64,000 nt of DNA from contig NZ_PJIQ01000008.1 in assembly GCF_002929745.1 (NCBI RefSeq), positions 124,001 through 188,000 of the forward strand, read 5' to 3'. The notes beneath the pieces are model-generated. The model was given only the letters and a program-made list of their open reading frames with translations, ran no database searches and was not told the DNA's origin. The position numbers and the translations under genes are program-made. This stretch comes from Arthrobacter sp. B1805. Lineage in GTDB: Bacteria; Actinomycetota; Actinomycetes; Actinomycetales; Micrococcaceae. Shown one piece after another: positions 35,833 through 45,757 of the stretch (position 1 is the stretch's first letter; each line of letters begins with the position of its first letter).

Positions 35833-37986
35833 CTAGTCGGAGTCCTTGGAGCCCAGCGTCGTCTTCTGGACCTGCATCAGGAACTCGACATTGGACTGCG
35901 TCTCCCGGATCTTGTTGGTGAGCAGTTCGAGTGCCTGCTGGGTCTCCAGACCCGACAGCACGCGACGCAGCTTCCACATGATCTTGACCTCGTCGGGCGA
36001 GAGCAGGTTCTCCTCACGGCGCGTGCCGGACGCGTTGACGTCCACCGCCGGGAAGATGCGCTTGTCGGCGAGGCTGCGCGAGAGGCGGAGCTCCATGTTG
36101 CCCGTACCCTTGAACTCCTCGAAGATGACCTCGTCCATTTTGGACCCGGTCTCGACGAGTGCCGTCGCGAGGATGGTGAGAGAGCCACCGTTCTCGATGT
36201 TGCGGGCGGCGCCGAAGAAGCGCTTCGGCGGGTAGAGCGCTGCCGAGTCGACACCACCGGAGAGGATGCGGCCCGACGCCGGAGCGGCCAGGTTGTACGC
36301 ACGTCCGAGGCGGGTCATCGAGTCGAGGAGCACGACGACGTCCATGCCCATCTCTACGAGGCGCTTGGCGCGCTCGATGGAGAGTTCGGCGACCGTGGTG
36401 TGGTCGTCGGCAGGACGGTCGAAGGTCGAGGCGATGACCTCACCCTTGACCGTGCGCTGCATGTCCGTGACTTCCTCGGGGCGCTCGTCCACGAGGACCA
36501 TCATGAGGTGGACCTCGGGGTTGTTGATCGTGATCGCGTTGGCGATGGCCTGCAGGATGAGTGTCTTACCGGCCTTCGGGGGCGAGACGATCAGACCACG
36601 CTGGCCCTTGCCGATCGGAGCCACGAGGTCGATCACGCGCGGACCGATCTTCTTGGGATCGGTTTCGAGGCGCAGGCGGTCCGAAGGGTAGAGCGGCACG
36701 AGCTTCGCGAACTCGACGCGGTCCTTCAGGTCCTCGGCGGGCTTGCCGTTCACCGAGGTGACGCGGACGAGCGCGTTGAACTTCTGGCGGGCACTGGCCT
36801 GGGTCTCGCCCTCGCGGGGTGCACGGATGGCGCCGACGACGGCGTCTCCCTTGCGCAGGTTGTGCTTCTTCACCTGGGCGAGGGACACGTAGACGTCGTT
36901 CGGCCCCGGCAGGTAGCCGGAGGTGCGGACGAACGCGTAGTTCTCGAGCACGTCGAGGATGCCCGCCACCGGCAGCAGGACGTCGTCATCGGTGACCTCG
37001 ACGTCGTCGACCTCGGGGTTCTGGTTGCGGCCGCGGCGACGGTCGTTGCGCTCGTTACGGTCGCGGAAGCGGCTGTTGCGGTCCTCGGGGCCGTTGGAAC
37101 CGTTGCGGTTCGCGCGGTTGCGACGGTTGCGCCCGCCACCCTCGACGTCGTTGGCGCCATTGCCGTTCGAACGATTGTCACTGCGCTCGCTGCCGTTGCG
37201 GCCGTTGTCGCTCTGGCCATCGCCGTTGGAAGCGCCGCTGTTGGAGCCGTTGCTGCGGTCGTCGTCGCGTCCGCTGCGGGAACGGCTACGGCGCTCGTTG
37301 CGGTCGCCGCGACCCTCGCCCTGCTGGCCGGACGGGACATCGGCCTGGGCATCGTTCTGTCCGGCGTTGTCGGAATCACCCTGGCCGCTGGACTGCGTAT
37401 CGTTCTGCCCCGACTGGACGTCGGAACGGTCCTCGCCCCGGCGGTTGCGGCGGTTGCGCTGGTTGCGGCCACCGTTTTCGCGCTCGGTGCGGTCGCCGCG
37501 GTCCTGCTGCTCGCCGGTGGCGTCCTCGACGGCGTCGCGCGACGGGGCCTCGACCTGCTCGCCCGTTCCGACTGTGACGTCGGCGGCGGGTGCGGAGACG
37601 ACGCCGTCACTGCCTGCGCGGCGGTTGCGGTTGCGTGTGCGCGGCTGGCGCTCGGCCGGCGCGGACTGCTCGTCCTGGGACCGGTCGGTGGCGGGCTCGG
37701 CCGTGGTGCTGGCGGCGGGGCGCTCGGCGTCGGCGCTGCGCTCGGTGCGCACCGCCGGGGCCTTCTGGCGGTCCGCGACGGCGGACCCGCGCTGGTGGTC
37801 GGAGATCGCCGACACGAGGTCGCTCTTGCGCATCCTCGATCCGCCGGTGATCCCCAGCTGGCCGGCAAGGGCCTGGAGCTGGGCGAGCTTGAGGCCTGCG
37901 AGGCCACTGCTCTTGGAAGTCGATGCGCCGGTTGCTTCAGCGTCTTGGGTGGCCACACCTGGTAACAGGTCAGTGGTTTCAGTCAC
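35833..37986 (-). CDS. rho: Transcription termination factor Rho
   Basis: 717 aa from the GTG at 37986 (GAAGGA 6 bases upstream). Order: N-terminal Rho_N helices (LAGLKLAQLQALAGQLGI ... MRKSDLVSAISDHQRG, about 28-70); a disordered insertion of about 260 residues rich in Asn, Arg, Asp, Gln and Gly (about 70-330); the RNA-binding cold-shock-like domain (ILDVLENYAFVRTSGYLPGPNDVYVSL); and the RecA-like ATPase with Walker A PPKAGKTLI (about 475). The Q-loop/R-loop core is complete. E. coli Rho is 419 aa; the extra part is the actinobacterial insertion, known elsewhere to bind RNA or phase-separate. It has a long 5' leader, suggesting autoregulation. Confidence 0.96.
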   Translation of the reverse strand: MTETTDLLPGVATQDAEATGASTSKSSGLAGLKLAQLQALAGQLGITGGSRMRKSDLVSAISDHQRGSAVADRQKAPAVRTERSADAERPAASTTAEPATDRSQDEQSAPAERQPRTRNRNRRAGSDGVVSAPAADVTVGTGEQVEAPSRDAVEDATGEQQDRGDRTERENGGRNQRNRRNRRGEDRSDVQSGQNDTQSSGQGDSDNAGQNDAQADVPSGQQGEGRGDRNERRSRSRSGRDDDRSNGSNSGASNGDGQSDNGRNGSERSDNRSNGNGANDVEGGGRNRRNRANRNGSNGPEDRNSRFRDRNERNDRRRGRNQNPEVDDVEVTDDDVLLPVAGILDVLENYAFVRTSGYLPGPNDVYVSLAQVKKHNLRKGDAVVGAIRAPREGETQASARQKFNALVRVTSVNGKPAEDLKDRVEFAKLVPLYPSDRLRLETDPKKIGPRVIDLVAPIGKGQRGLIVSPPKAGKTLILQAIANAITINNPEVHLMMVLVDERPEEVTDMQRTVKGEVIASTFDRPADDHTTVAELSIERAKRLVEMGMDVVVLLDSMTRLGRAYNLAAPASGRILSGGVDSAALYPPKRFFGAARNIENGGSLTILATALVETGSKMDEVIFEEFKGTGNMELRLSRSLADKRIFPAVDVNASGTRREENLLSPDEVKIMWKLRRVLSGLETQQALELLTNKIRETQSNVEFLMQVQKTTLGSKDSD

Positions 37987-38311
37987 GAAGGATCCTTCCC
38001 CCTCGTCGGGCGGCCACCTGATCAGTGGTCCGCGGTGGTTTGCCCCGTGCCGCAAGGCAGTCCGGGTGGCCGGAGGCGATCCGGCTGCGGCTGGGTGTGC
38101 TGTGAGCCTGAGGATGTCGATGTGCAGGAGGTTGGTTCCGCACGCACAAAGAAAAGGTCGGAGGCTACACCGGAGGTTGTGCCACTGCTGATTAGACCTG
38201 CAGTTTCGTGGCGGTCTAGAGAAGAAGACGGCCAGCTCAACAGAAGCACACGGTGCCTGTCGACTGACTGGGCAGTTTCACTAGGCACAGCAGATCCGCG
38301 TGAACGGTGTA
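37987..38311 (-). other. Leader/promoter region of rho, no gene seen
   Basis: 325 bases between thrB and rho. A possible promoter lies at 38213-38240, leaving a leader of roughly 220 bases. I see no conserved riboswitch or small open frame with a ribosome site. A long untranslated leader fits Rho autoattenuation as in E. coli (inference). Confidence 0.45.
38213..38240 (-). promoter_or_regulatory. Possible sigma-70-type promoter for rho
   Basis: On the minus strand TTGAGC (38240-38235), a 16-base spacer, then TAGACC (38218-38213). A fair match at both boxes but not experimentally anchored. Confidence 0.3.
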
Positions 38312-39301
38312 CTACCCTCGGTGCACTCCCACTTTAGCACCTTCCCGCTCCACCACGAGCCGGAGAATCCGCCAGTTCTGCGGCGTGTCGCCCTGTCCGA
38401 TCACCCGGCGGATCGCTTCCTCGGCGGCGAGAGCGCCGTCCTCCCCCACGGCGAGGGTCAGGATGCTCGGACCGGCCCCGGAGATGGTGCTGGCGAAGCC
38501 TGCCGAACGGAGTCCACGCAGCAGCGTGGCGCTCGGCAGCATGGCCTGGGCCCGGTAGTCCTGGTGCAGGGAGTCCTGGGTGGCGAAGAAGAGCAGCGAC
38601 GGGTCCGTGCTGATGGCGTGCACCAGGAGCGCGGCGCGGCCGGCATTGGCGGCCGCGCTGTGGTGGGACACCGACGGCGGGAGGAGTGCACGGGCACTCT
38701 CCGTGGAGAGCGCGACGTCCGGCACGGCGACCACGGGAACGACGTCGGGGTGCACATCCACGCGCGTGCTGTGGAAAGCGCGCCCGCTCTCCCACGAGAT
38801 GGCCAGCGACCCCATGAGGGCAGGCGCGACGTTGTCGGGGTGACCTTCGATCGAGGCCGCCCACTGCAGGAGGTGACCGGCGTCGAGCCGCTCGTCGGCG
38901 GGCAGCAATGCATTGCCCGCGAGCACGCCGGCCACGATCGCGGCGGCGGAGGACCCCATTCCCCTGCCGTGCGGTATGACGTTGGTCGTGTCCAGCTCGA
39001 GCCCGGGCGCGCGGCGCCCCGCCCGGTGCAGCGTGCTGATGAGGGACCGGGCGATCAGGTGGCTCTCGTCGGTGGGGAGACCCTGGGCGCCCTCACCTGT
39101 GGCACGGACGGTCGTCATCCCGGACGCCGTCGTCCTGACACGGACGGTATCGTGCAGCGTCAGTGCGAGTCCCAGGGTGTCGAACCCCGGTCCGAGGTTC
39201 GCGCTCGTCGCAGGAACGGTAACCTCGACCTCCTGCCCGGCATCGACAGTCGGCAGGTCGAGGACGTCCGCGGGTCGCGGTGCCGCGTGGAGGCCCGGCA
39301 T
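38312..39301 (-). CDS. thrB: Homoserine kinase
   Basis: 329 aa GHMP kinase, phosphorylating L-homoserine for threonine synthesis. N-terminal VTVPATSANLGPGFDTLGLAL, the ATP-binding PHGRGMGSSAAAIVAG (about 110-125) and the C-terminal ASTISGAGPSILTL are all present. The ATG at 39301 lies 1 base after the thrC stop. The N-terminus has about 20 extra residues before the conserved strand. Last gene of the argS-lysA-hom-thrC-thrB unit. Confidence 0.95.
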   Translation of the reverse strand: MPGLHAAPRPADVLDLPTVDAGQEVEVTVPATSANLGPGFDTLGLALTLHDTVRVRTTASGMTTVRATGEGAQGLPTDESHLIARSLISTLHRAGRRAPGLELDTTNVIPHGRGMGSSAAAIVAGVLAGNALLPADERLDAGHLLQWAASIEGHPDNVAPALMGSLAISWESGRAFHSTRVDVHPDVVPVVAVPDVALSTESARALLPPSVSHHSAAANAGRAALLVHAISTDPSLLFFATQDSLHQDYRAQAMLPSATLLRGLRSAGFASTISGAGPSILTLAVGEDGALAAEEAIRRVIGQGDTPQNWRILRLVVEREGAKVGVHRG

Positions 39302-39302
39302 G

Positions 39303-40406
39303 TCAGTCCTCGAGACCGAGCGCGGCGGCGACGCTCACGACGTCGAACTCGACCTTCGTGGGCTCGACGTCGGCACCGTCCGCCGTGCGCAGCGCCCACT
39401 GCGGGTCCTTCAGCCCGTGACCCGTGACGGTGATGACGATCGTCTTGCCCGCGGGGACCATGCCCTCCGCGTACTTCTTGATGAGTCCCGCGACCCCGGC
39501 CGCCGAGGCAGGCTCCACGAAGACTCCCTCGCGGGAGGACAGCCACCGGTGCGCGTCGAGGATCTCCTCGTCCGTCACGGCCTCGATGAGTCCACCGGAC
39601 TCGTCCCGTGCGGCGACCGCGAAGTCCCAGGAGGCGGGATTGCCGATCCGGATGGCGGTCGCGATCGTATCGGGCTCCGTGATCGGGTGACCCTTGACGA
39701 GCGGCGATGCACCCTCGGCCTGGAAGCCCCACATGATCGGGGTGCGCGTGGCGACGGCGGGAAGCTCACCGTGGTGCATCGAGGCGTAGGGTGCCGCGTA
39801 CTCCTTGTAACCCTTCCAGTACGCGCTGATGTTGCCGGCGTTGCCGACGGGCATCAGATGGTAGTCGGGAGCATCACCCAGGGTGTCGACGACCTCGAAG
39901 GCGGCGGTCTTCTGACCCTCGAGGCGCGCAGGGTTGACCGAGTTCACGAGGAACACGGGATAGGCCTCCGCGAGCTTCCTGGCGACGTCGAGGCAGTTGT
40001 CGAAATTCCCGTTGACCTGCAGGAGCTGCGCGCCGTGTGCGATGGCCTGGCTCAATTTGCCCATGGAGATCTTGCCGTCGGGCACCAGGACGGCGCACGT
40101 GATGCCGGCCTGCGTGGCGTAGGCGGCGGCGGAAGCGGACGTGTTGCCCGTCGACGCACACACGACGGCCTTGGCTCCGGCAGCTACGGCAGCCGTCATG
40201 GCCATCGTCATGCCACGGTCCTTGAACGACCCCGTGGGGTTCATGCCCTCGACCTTGAGGTAGACGGCGGAACCCGTCAGCTCCGAGAGGTGCCGTGCGT
40301 GCACGAGTGGCGTTCCACCCTCGCCGAGGGTGATGACCTCGGTGGCATCGGTGACGGGCAGGCGTTCGGCGTACTCGCGGATGACTCCGCGCCACTGGTG
40401 GGCCAC
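39303..40406 (-). CDS. thrC: Threonine synthase
   Basis: 367 aa PLP enzyme converting O-phosphohomoserine to threonine. The PLP Lys is in [18 protein letters not shown] (about residue 60). [17 protein letters not shown] is the phosphate-binding-adjacent Ser/Gly loop, and [16 protein letters not shown] is the family block. GTG start at 40406 immediately next to the hom stop, with GAGGGA upstream. Short actinobacterial-type form, without the long N-terminal domain of E. coli ThrC. Confidence 0.95.
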   Translation of the reverse strand: MAHQWRGVIREYAERLPVTDATEVITLGEGGTPLVHARHLSELTGSAVYLKVEGMNPTGSFKDRGMTMAMTAAVAAGAKAVVCASTGNTSASAAAYATQAGITCAVLVPDGKISMGKLSQAIAHGAQLLQVNGNFDNCLDVARKLAEAYPVFLVNSVNPARLEGQKTAAFEVVDTLGDAPDYHLMPVGNAGNISAYWKGYKEYAAPYASMHHGELPAVATRTPIMWGFQAEGASPLVKGHPITEPDTIATAIRIGNPASWDFAVAARDESGGLIEAVTDEEILDAHRWLSSREGVFVEPASAAGVAGLIKKYAEGMVPAGKTIVITVTGHGLKDPQWALRTADGADVEPTKVEFDVVSVAAALGLED

Positions 40407-41738
40407 TTAGATTCCCTCTACTCGGAGAACGGATGATACGGCGGTGATGACATCGAGAGCGGCGACCTGCTTGACCGTCGCGGCGAGGGACGCCTCGGGC
40501 GCACGGTGCGTGACGATCCGCAACGCGGCCGTGGTGCCGCCGTCGGGCCCGCCCTGGTGGATGCGCTGGCGCATCGTCTCGATGGACACGCCGTTCTCGG
40601 CGAAGATCTGCGCGATGCGCGCCAGGACGCCGGGCTGGTCGGCGACCTGCAGGCCGATGCAGTAGCTCGTCCGGACGGTGTCCAGGCTCAGCGGCGGAAC
40701 GTGGCCGGTGGTGGTCTCCGTGCGGCCCGGGCCACCGAGCACCATCCTCCGTGCGGCACTGACGACGTCGCCGAGCACGGCCGACGCCGTAGGGGTACCG
40801 CCTGCACCCTGGCCGTAGAACATGAGCTCGCCGGCGTTCTCGGCCTCGACGAAGACGGCGTTGAAGGCGCCACGGACGGCTGCGAGCGGGTGTGACCTCG
40901 GCAGGAGGGTCGGGTGGACGCGCACGCCTACCCCCGGCGCACCGGCGTCGTCGGTCAGCATCTCCGCGATCGCCAGCAGCTTGATGACGTAGCCGTCCTC
41001 GGCGGCGGCCGCGATGTCGTCGGCCGTGACGGCGGTGATGCCCTCGCAGTAGACGTTCTCAAGGGCGAAGCGTGTGTGGAAGGAAAGCGAGGCGAGGATC
41101 GCGGCCTTCGCGGCGGCGTCGTGCCCTTCGACGTCGGCGGTCGGATCCGCCTCGGCGTAGCCGAGGTCCTGGGCGGCCTTCAGGGCGTCGGCGAACTGTG
41201 CTCCCGTGGAGTCCATCTGGTCGAGGATGTAGTTCGTCGTCCCGTTGACGATGCCGAGTACGCGCGTGATGCGGTCTCCGGAGAGGCTGTCGCGGATCGG
41301 GCGGAGGATCGGAACGGCACCCGCGACGGCGGCCTCGTAGGACAGCTGGACGCCCGCGGCGTCCGCCTGCTCGTAGAGCTCGGGACCGTCCTGCGCGAGC
41401 AGGGCCTTGTTGCCGCTGACCACGGTGGCGCCGTGGCGGATCGCGCGCAGGATGAGCGTCTTGGCAGGCTCGATGCCTCCCATCAGCTCGATGACGATGT
41501 CCGCCTTCTCCACGAGCGCCTCGGCATCCGTCGTGAGGAGCCCGTCGGGGAGCACGACGTCGCGCTGCGCATCCAGGGTGCGGACGGCCACGCCGACGAG
41601 TTCGAGCGGGGCGCCGGCACGACGGCCGAGGTTCTCCGCGTCCTCGAGGAGGATGCGGGCTACCTGCGACCCGACGTTGCCGCAGCCGAGCAGGGCTACG
41701 CGCAGGGGCTGTGCGGTGGGCGTTGATGGGTAGTTCAT
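40407..41738 (-). CDS. hom: Homoserine dehydrogenase
   Basis: 443 aa. NAD(P)-dependent reduction of aspartate-semialdehyde to homoserine. Rossmann start LRVALLGCGNVGSQVARIL, substrate/catalytic block INGTTNYILDQM and YAEADPTADVEGHDAAAKAAILASL. A C-terminal ACT domain (QVADQPGVLARIAQIFAENGVSIETMRQ) implies feedback by threonine. The ATG at 41738 overlaps the lysA stop by 4 bases (ATGA); the frame extends upstream but inside lysA. Directly followed by thrC. Confidence 0.95.
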   Translation of the reverse strand: MNYPSTPTAQPLRVALLGCGNVGSQVARILLEDAENLGRRAGAPLELVGVAVRTLDAQRDVVLPDGLLTTDAEALVEKADIVIELMGGIEPAKTLILRAIRHGATVVSGNKALLAQDGPELYEQADAAGVQLSYEAAVAGAVPILRPIRDSLSGDRITRVLGIVNGTTNYILDQMDSTGAQFADALKAAQDLGYAEADPTADVEGHDAAAKAAILASLSFHTRFALENVYCEGITAVTADDIAAAAEDGYVIKLLAIAEMLTDDAGAPGVGVRVHPTLLPRSHPLAAVRGAFNAVFVEAENAGELMFYGQGAGGTPTASAVLGDVVSAARRMVLGGPGRTETTTGHVPPLSLDTVRTSYCIGLQVADQPGVLARIAQIFAENGVSIETMRQRIHQGGPDGGTTAALRIVTHRAPEASLAATVKQVAALDVITAVSSVLRVEGI

Positions 41739-43270
41739 GCTGTCCGTGAGGCTCCTGGATCCGTGGCGGGCACTGCGGTTTCGCGCTGGACGTCCCTGCG
41801 GAACAGGTCCTCCTCCGTCTCGCCCCGCACGATCAGCCGAGCGACACCGTCGGCCACCGCCACGACGGGCGGACGCGTCAGGTAGTTGTAGTTGCTCGCG
41901 AGCACCCAGCAATAGGCGCCGGTGCCCGGAACGGCGAGGAGGTCACCGGCGCTGGTGTCCTCGGGGAGGTAGACGTCCCTCACCACAATGTCACCGCTCT
42001 CGCAGTGTTTTCCAACCACGCGTGACAGTACGGGCTGCGCCTCGGGCGTCCGGGAGGCCAGGACGGCCGAGTAATCCGCGCCGTAGAGCACCGGACGCGC
42101 GTTGTCACTCATGCCGCCGTCCACCGACACATAGCGTCGTGGATGCGTAACGGAGGTGTCGACCGCGACCTCCGATCCGTTCGCAGCCGCGTCGACGCGC
42201 ACCGTCTTCGTGGTGCCGGCGGTGTACAGCGTGAAGGTGGTCGGGCCGACGATAGCGCGTCCGGGCTCGATCGAGATCCGCGGCACGCGCAGCTCCAGCT
42301 CGCCGCACGTCGCCCCGACGACGGCCGCCATGGCCTGCGCGATCTCCGCCGCGGGCCGCGGCTCGTCCGCCTCTGTATAGGCGATGCCATACCCGCCGCC
42401 GAGATCGAGTTCCGCGAGTTCGACGCCGTGGCGGTCACGCACTCCCGCGAGGAAACCGAGGAGTCGCTGCGCCGCGAGCTCGAACCCTTCCGGTTCGAAG
42501 ATCTGCGAACCGATGTGGCAGTGCACGCCGAGCAGGTTGATGCCCGGGTGCGCCAGCGCGTCGGCGACCGCGCGGGCTGCCGGCGAGCTGCCGCCGTCGT
42601 CGTTGCCATCCGCCTGGCCCGGGCCCTGCTCCGTCGTCAGCGACAGACCGAACTTCTGGTCCTCGTGCGCCGTCGCGATGAACTCATGGGTGTGGGCGTG
42701 GACGCCCGGCGTCAGCCGGATCATCACGTTGGCCTGGCGTCCGAGCTGCAGCGCGAGGTCACCGACGAGCGAGACCTCCTGCAGGCTGTCCACGACGATC
42801 CGGCCCAGATCGGCCTCGATCGCACGCGTGATCTCCGCCGCGGACTTGTTGTTGCCGTGGAGTCCCAGTTTGTGGCCGGGAAGTCCCGCGCGGAGCGCTA
42901 CCGCCAGCTCTCCCCCGGAGCACGTGTCGAGCCCGAGGCCCTCCTCCCGGACCCAGTGCGCCACTTCCGTGCACAGGAAGGACTTGCCCGCGTAGAACAC
43001 GTCGACTCCCCCGCACAACTCCCGGAAGGCGTCGTCGAAGGCGTCCCGGAACGTTGCGGCACGGGTTCGGAAGTCCCTTTCGGACACGACGAACAACGGC
43101 GTGCCGTACTGCTCGGCGAGCTCCGACACGGAGACTCCGTCGACCCGCAGGACGCCGTCCGGTCCGCGGTCCACGTCCTCGGCCCACAGCTTGGAATCGA
43201 GCCGTGCCTGGTCTGCGGGAACGGACAGCCAGGAGGGTGCCAGCGGGGATGCTTCGGCGGCCACGGTCAC
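41735..43270 (-). CDS. lysA: Diaminopimelate decarboxylase
   Basis: 511 aa PLP enzyme, last step of lysine synthesis. PLP Lys in [11 protein letters not shown], Gly-rich phosphate loop [52 protein letters not shown] and [16 protein letters not shown] (active-site Cys/Glu of the second subunit). The GTG at 43270 overlaps the argS stop (GTGA); a second GTG two codons on has better Shine-Dalgarno spacing. It is longer than the ~450-aa average because of N-terminal residues and a Gly/Asp loop (about 245-260). Lys and Thr genes share one unit. Confidence 0.95.
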   Translation of the reverse strand: MTVAAEASPLAPSWLSVPADQARLDSKLWAEDVDRGPDGVLRVDGVSVSELAEQYGTPLFVVSERDFRTRAATFRDAFDDAFRELCGGVDVFYAGKSFLCTEVAHWVREEGLGLDTCSGGELAVALRAGLPGHKLGLHGNNKSAAEITRAIEADLGRIVVDSLQEVSLVGDLALQLGRQANVMIRLTPGVHAHTHEFIATAHEDQKFGLSLTTEQGPGQADGNDDGGSSPAARAVADALAHPGINLLGVHCHIGSQIFEPEGFELAAQRLLGFLAGVRDRHGVELAELDLGGGYGIAYTEADEPRPAAEIAQAMAAVVGATCGELELRVPRISIEPGRAIVGPTTFTLYTAGTTKTVRVDAAANGSEVAVDTSVTHPRRYVSVDGGMSDNARPVLYGADYSAVLASRTPEAQPVLSRVVGKHCESGDIVVRDVYLPEDTSAGDLLAVPGTGAYCWVLASNYNYLTRPPVVAVADGVARLIVRGETEEDLFRRDVQRETAVPATDPGASRTA

Positions 43271-44916
43271 ATCCTCTCCGGTGCGGACACACCCAGGAGG
43301 TGAAGGCCGTTGGCCAGGACCTGCTGCGTGGCGTTGTTCAGCCACAGGCGGGAGCGGTGGACGTCCTCGACCGGCGCGTCACCGAGCGGTGCGACACGGC
43401 AGGCGTCGTACCAGCGGTGGTACGTGCCCGCGATGACCTCGAGATGGCGGGCCACGCGATGCGGCTCGCGGAACGTCGCGGACTGCGCGACGACGCCGGG
43501 GAACTGTCCGAGGGCGGCCAGCAGTTCACCCTCGGTGGGGTGGCTGAGCGAGGCGGCGTCGAAACCACTCGTGTCGACACCGGCTGATACGGCGTTGCGG
43601 GCGACCGCGTGCGTCCTCGCGTGGGCGTACTGCACGTAGAACACCGGGTTCTCGTTCGTGCGCCTGGTGAGGAGATCGAGGTCGATATCGATGTTCGAGT
43701 CGGCGGAGAACCGGGCCAGGGTGTACCTGGCGGCGTCGACACCGACCGCGTCGACCAGGTCCTCCAGTGTCACCACGGTCCCCGCGCGCTTGGACATGCG
43801 GACGGGCGCACCGTTCTGCACGAGGTTCACCATCTGACCGATGAGGACCTCGACGGTGTCGGGATCATCGCCCAGGGCTGCGGCTGCAGCCTTCAGCCGT
43901 GCGACGTAGCCGTGGTGGTCCGCACCGAGCATGATGATGTTGAGGTCGAAGCCACGCCTGCGCTTGTTGACGTAGTAGCCGATGTCGCCCGCGATGTAGG
44001 CCGGCGATCCGTCCGACTTGATGACCACACGGTCCCGATCGTCGCCGAAGTCGGTCGACCTGAGCCACCATGCGCCGTCTTCGAAGAAGAGGTTCCCCGA
44101 TTCCTTCAACTGCTCGAGGAGGCCGCCGACGAAGTCGTTCTCGAACAGGGAGTGCTCGTGGAAGTAGACGTCGAAGTCGACGCCGAAGTCATGGAGCGAC
44201 TTCTTGATGTCGGTGAACATGAAGTCGACGCCGACCACGCGGAAGCGCTCGATCGCCTCCGCCTCCTCGAGGGACAGGATGTCCGGTTCGGCGGCGACGA
44301 CACGCTGCGCGATGTCCTCGATGTACTGACCGCCGTAGCCGTCCTCGGGAGCGGCGTTCCCCGACGCGCTCGCATGGAGCGAGCGGGCGAACCGGTCGAT
44401 CTGCGCTCCGTGGTCGTTGAAGTAGTACTCGCGCACGACCGAGGCGCCCTGCGACTGGAGCACGCGGGCGAGTGCATCCCCGACTGCGGCCCAGCGGGTA
44501 CCGCCGATGTGGATGGGACCGGTGGGATTGGCGGAGACGAATTCGAGGTTGATCTTCTGGCCGCGGAGGGCGTCGCTGCCGCCGTAGGCCGGACCCGCCT
44601 CGACGATGGTGCGGGCGAGCTCACCTGCCGCTCCGGCGTCGAGCGTGATGTTGAGAAAGCCCGGACCGGCGATGTCGACACTCTTCACGCCGTCGATCCC
44701 GGCGAGCCGATCGCTGAGGAGCTGGGCGAACTCACGCGGGTTCATCCCGGCCTTCTTGCCCAGCTGCAGGGCGATGTTCGTGGCCCAGTCGCCGTGCTCC
44801 CGGTTCTTCGGCCGCTCCACGCGCACCTCGGAGGGGAGGTCGACGCTGAAGGCACCGGCCTCGACGGCGTCCTTCAGGCATGCGGAAATAGCGGCAGAGA
44901 GTTCTTCGGGAGTCAC
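43267..44916 (-). CDS. argS: Arginine-tRNA ligase
   Basis: 549 aa class I synthetase. HIGH motif [24 protein letters not shown] equivalent [17 protein letters not shown]-terminal Add-1 domain ([28 protein letters not shown]) and C-terminal anticodon-binding helices. GTG start at 44916 with TATGCT 6 bases upstream, a leaderless-type start that would drive the whole argS-to-thrB unit. The coupling argS-lysA is conserved in Actinobacteria and ties the operon to Arg/Lys supply in corynebacteria. Confidence 0.96.
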   Translation of the reverse strand: MTPEELSAAISACLKDAVEAGAFSVDLPSEVRVERPKNREHGDWATNIALQLGKKAGMNPREFAQLLSDRLAGIDGVKSVDIAGPGFLNITLDAGAAGELARTIVEAGPAYGGSDALRGQKINLEFVSANPTGPIHIGGTRWAAVGDALARVLQSQGASVVREYYFNDHGAQIDRFARSLHASASGNAAPEDGYGGQYIEDIAQRVVAAEPDILSLEEAEAIERFRVVGVDFMFTDIKKSLHDFGVDFDVYFHEHSLFENDFVGGLLEQLKESGNLFFEDGAWWLRSTDFGDDRDRVVIKSDGSPAYIAGDIGYYVNKRRRGFDLNIIMLGADHHGYVARLKAAAAALGDDPDTVEVLIGQMVNLVQNGAPVRMSKRAGTVVTLEDLVDAVGVDAARYTLARFSADSNIDIDLDLLTRRTNENPVFYVQYAHARTHAVARNAVSAGVDTSGFDAASLSHPTEGELLAALGQFPGVVAQSATFREPHRVARHLEVIAGTYHRWYDACRVAPLGDAPVEDVHRSRLWLNNATQQVLANGLHLLGVSAPERM

Positions 44917-44922
44917 CCGTCA

Positions 44923-44928
44923 AGCATA
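44923..44928 (-). promoter_or_regulatory. Putative -10 (TATGCT) of a leaderless promoter, argS operon
   Basis: TATGCT on the minus strand, 6 bases before the GTG at 44916. Confidence 0.42.
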
Positions 44929-45159
44929 GCGGCGCGGCCTCCGGCACCCCGGATTTCGTGACGCGGGCAACGGGAAGCCCACGGCCCCGCCCGCCCCGGA
45001 GGAGAGAAGTGACGCGGATAACAGTCCATACCGCCGGAGGAAACGAATCCAGTCATGGAACGTTGGACCTGACAGAACGATCGGTCGTAGATTCAACCTT
45101 CTCCTTCGGTGCGGAACCATCCGCCCGGTCCCGACCCGACGATCCGCCAGGAGCACACA

Positions 45160-45747
45160 GTGACCAGTACAGGCCAGACCGAGACCCCCTCGACGACGCT
45201 CGCCCCGCGAACGGCGTTCCCGCTGCACAAGCGCGTGCTGACAGCCCTGGCCGCCGTCTCGATCCTCGGGGCAGCGGGGTGTGCCGGGGCGGAGGCCGAG
45301 AGCCCGGCGTCCGGGTCACCGGCAGCCGAGGCCCCGACCGGCGCCACCACGACCGCACCGACGAGCACTGAGGAACCGGCGACTGCGGCGCCCAGCGGGT
45401 CCGCGGCGGCGAACGACCCGGCGCCCACGGCGGCTGCAGCCAGCGACCAGACCTACACGGACGGTACCTACACCCAGACGGGCTCCTACCAGTCCCCCGC
45501 GGGTCCGGAGGAAGTGGGCGTGACGATCACGCTCGAGGCCGACGTCGTCACCGCCGTCGAGGTCGAGCCGATGCCCGACAACCCGACCACCACGATGTAC
45601 CAGGAGCGCTTCGCCGGCGGTATCTCCGACGCCATCGTCGGGAAGAAGCTCGATGAGCTCGCTGTCGACAAGGTGGCGGGTTCCTCCCTGACCAGCGGCG
45701 GCTTCAACGAAGCGACCGGCAAGATCAAGAGCGAAGCGCAGATCTAG
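45160..45747 (+). CDS. FMN-binding domain lipoprotein
   Basis: 195 aa from the GTG at 45160 (AGGAG 7 bases upstream). A basic N-terminus and hydrophobic helix end in lipobox GAAGC (Cys41). A Thr/Ala/Ser/Pro linker (about 42-93) leads to a single FMN-binding domain (about 94-195; QTYTDGTYTQTGSYQSPAGPEEVGVTITLEAD ...). The likely flavinylation site is AGSSLTSGG, with Thr178 as acceptor by analogy to the [ST]GA[ST]xT motif of NqrC/RnfG; the G-S-S-L-T spelling is divergent. It is encoded directly before ApbE, the enzyme that would attach FMN, and acts outside the membrane. Confidence 0.88.
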   Translation: MTSTGQTETPSTTLAPRTAFPLHKRVLTALAAVSILGAAGCAGAEAESPASGSPAAEAPTGATTTAPTSTEEPATAAPSGSAAANDPAPTAAAASDQTYTDGTYTQTGSYQSPAGPEEVGVTITLEADVVTAVEVEPMPDNPTTTMYQERFAGGISDAIVGKKLDELAVDKVAGSSLTSGGFNEATGKIKSEAQI

Positions 45748-45757
45748 GCGTCCCGGC

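Noticed and set aside
34855-37965. A 1036-codon open frame on the plus strand, antisense to prfA and rho
   Set aside because: Long shadow frame caused by high GC. Composition is Val/Asp/Ala/Arg low complexity with no domain, and both prfA and rho are certain on the other strand.
38007-38311. Riboswitch or leader peptide before rho
   Set aside because: No conserved riboswitch core or small frame with a ribosome site could be recognised.
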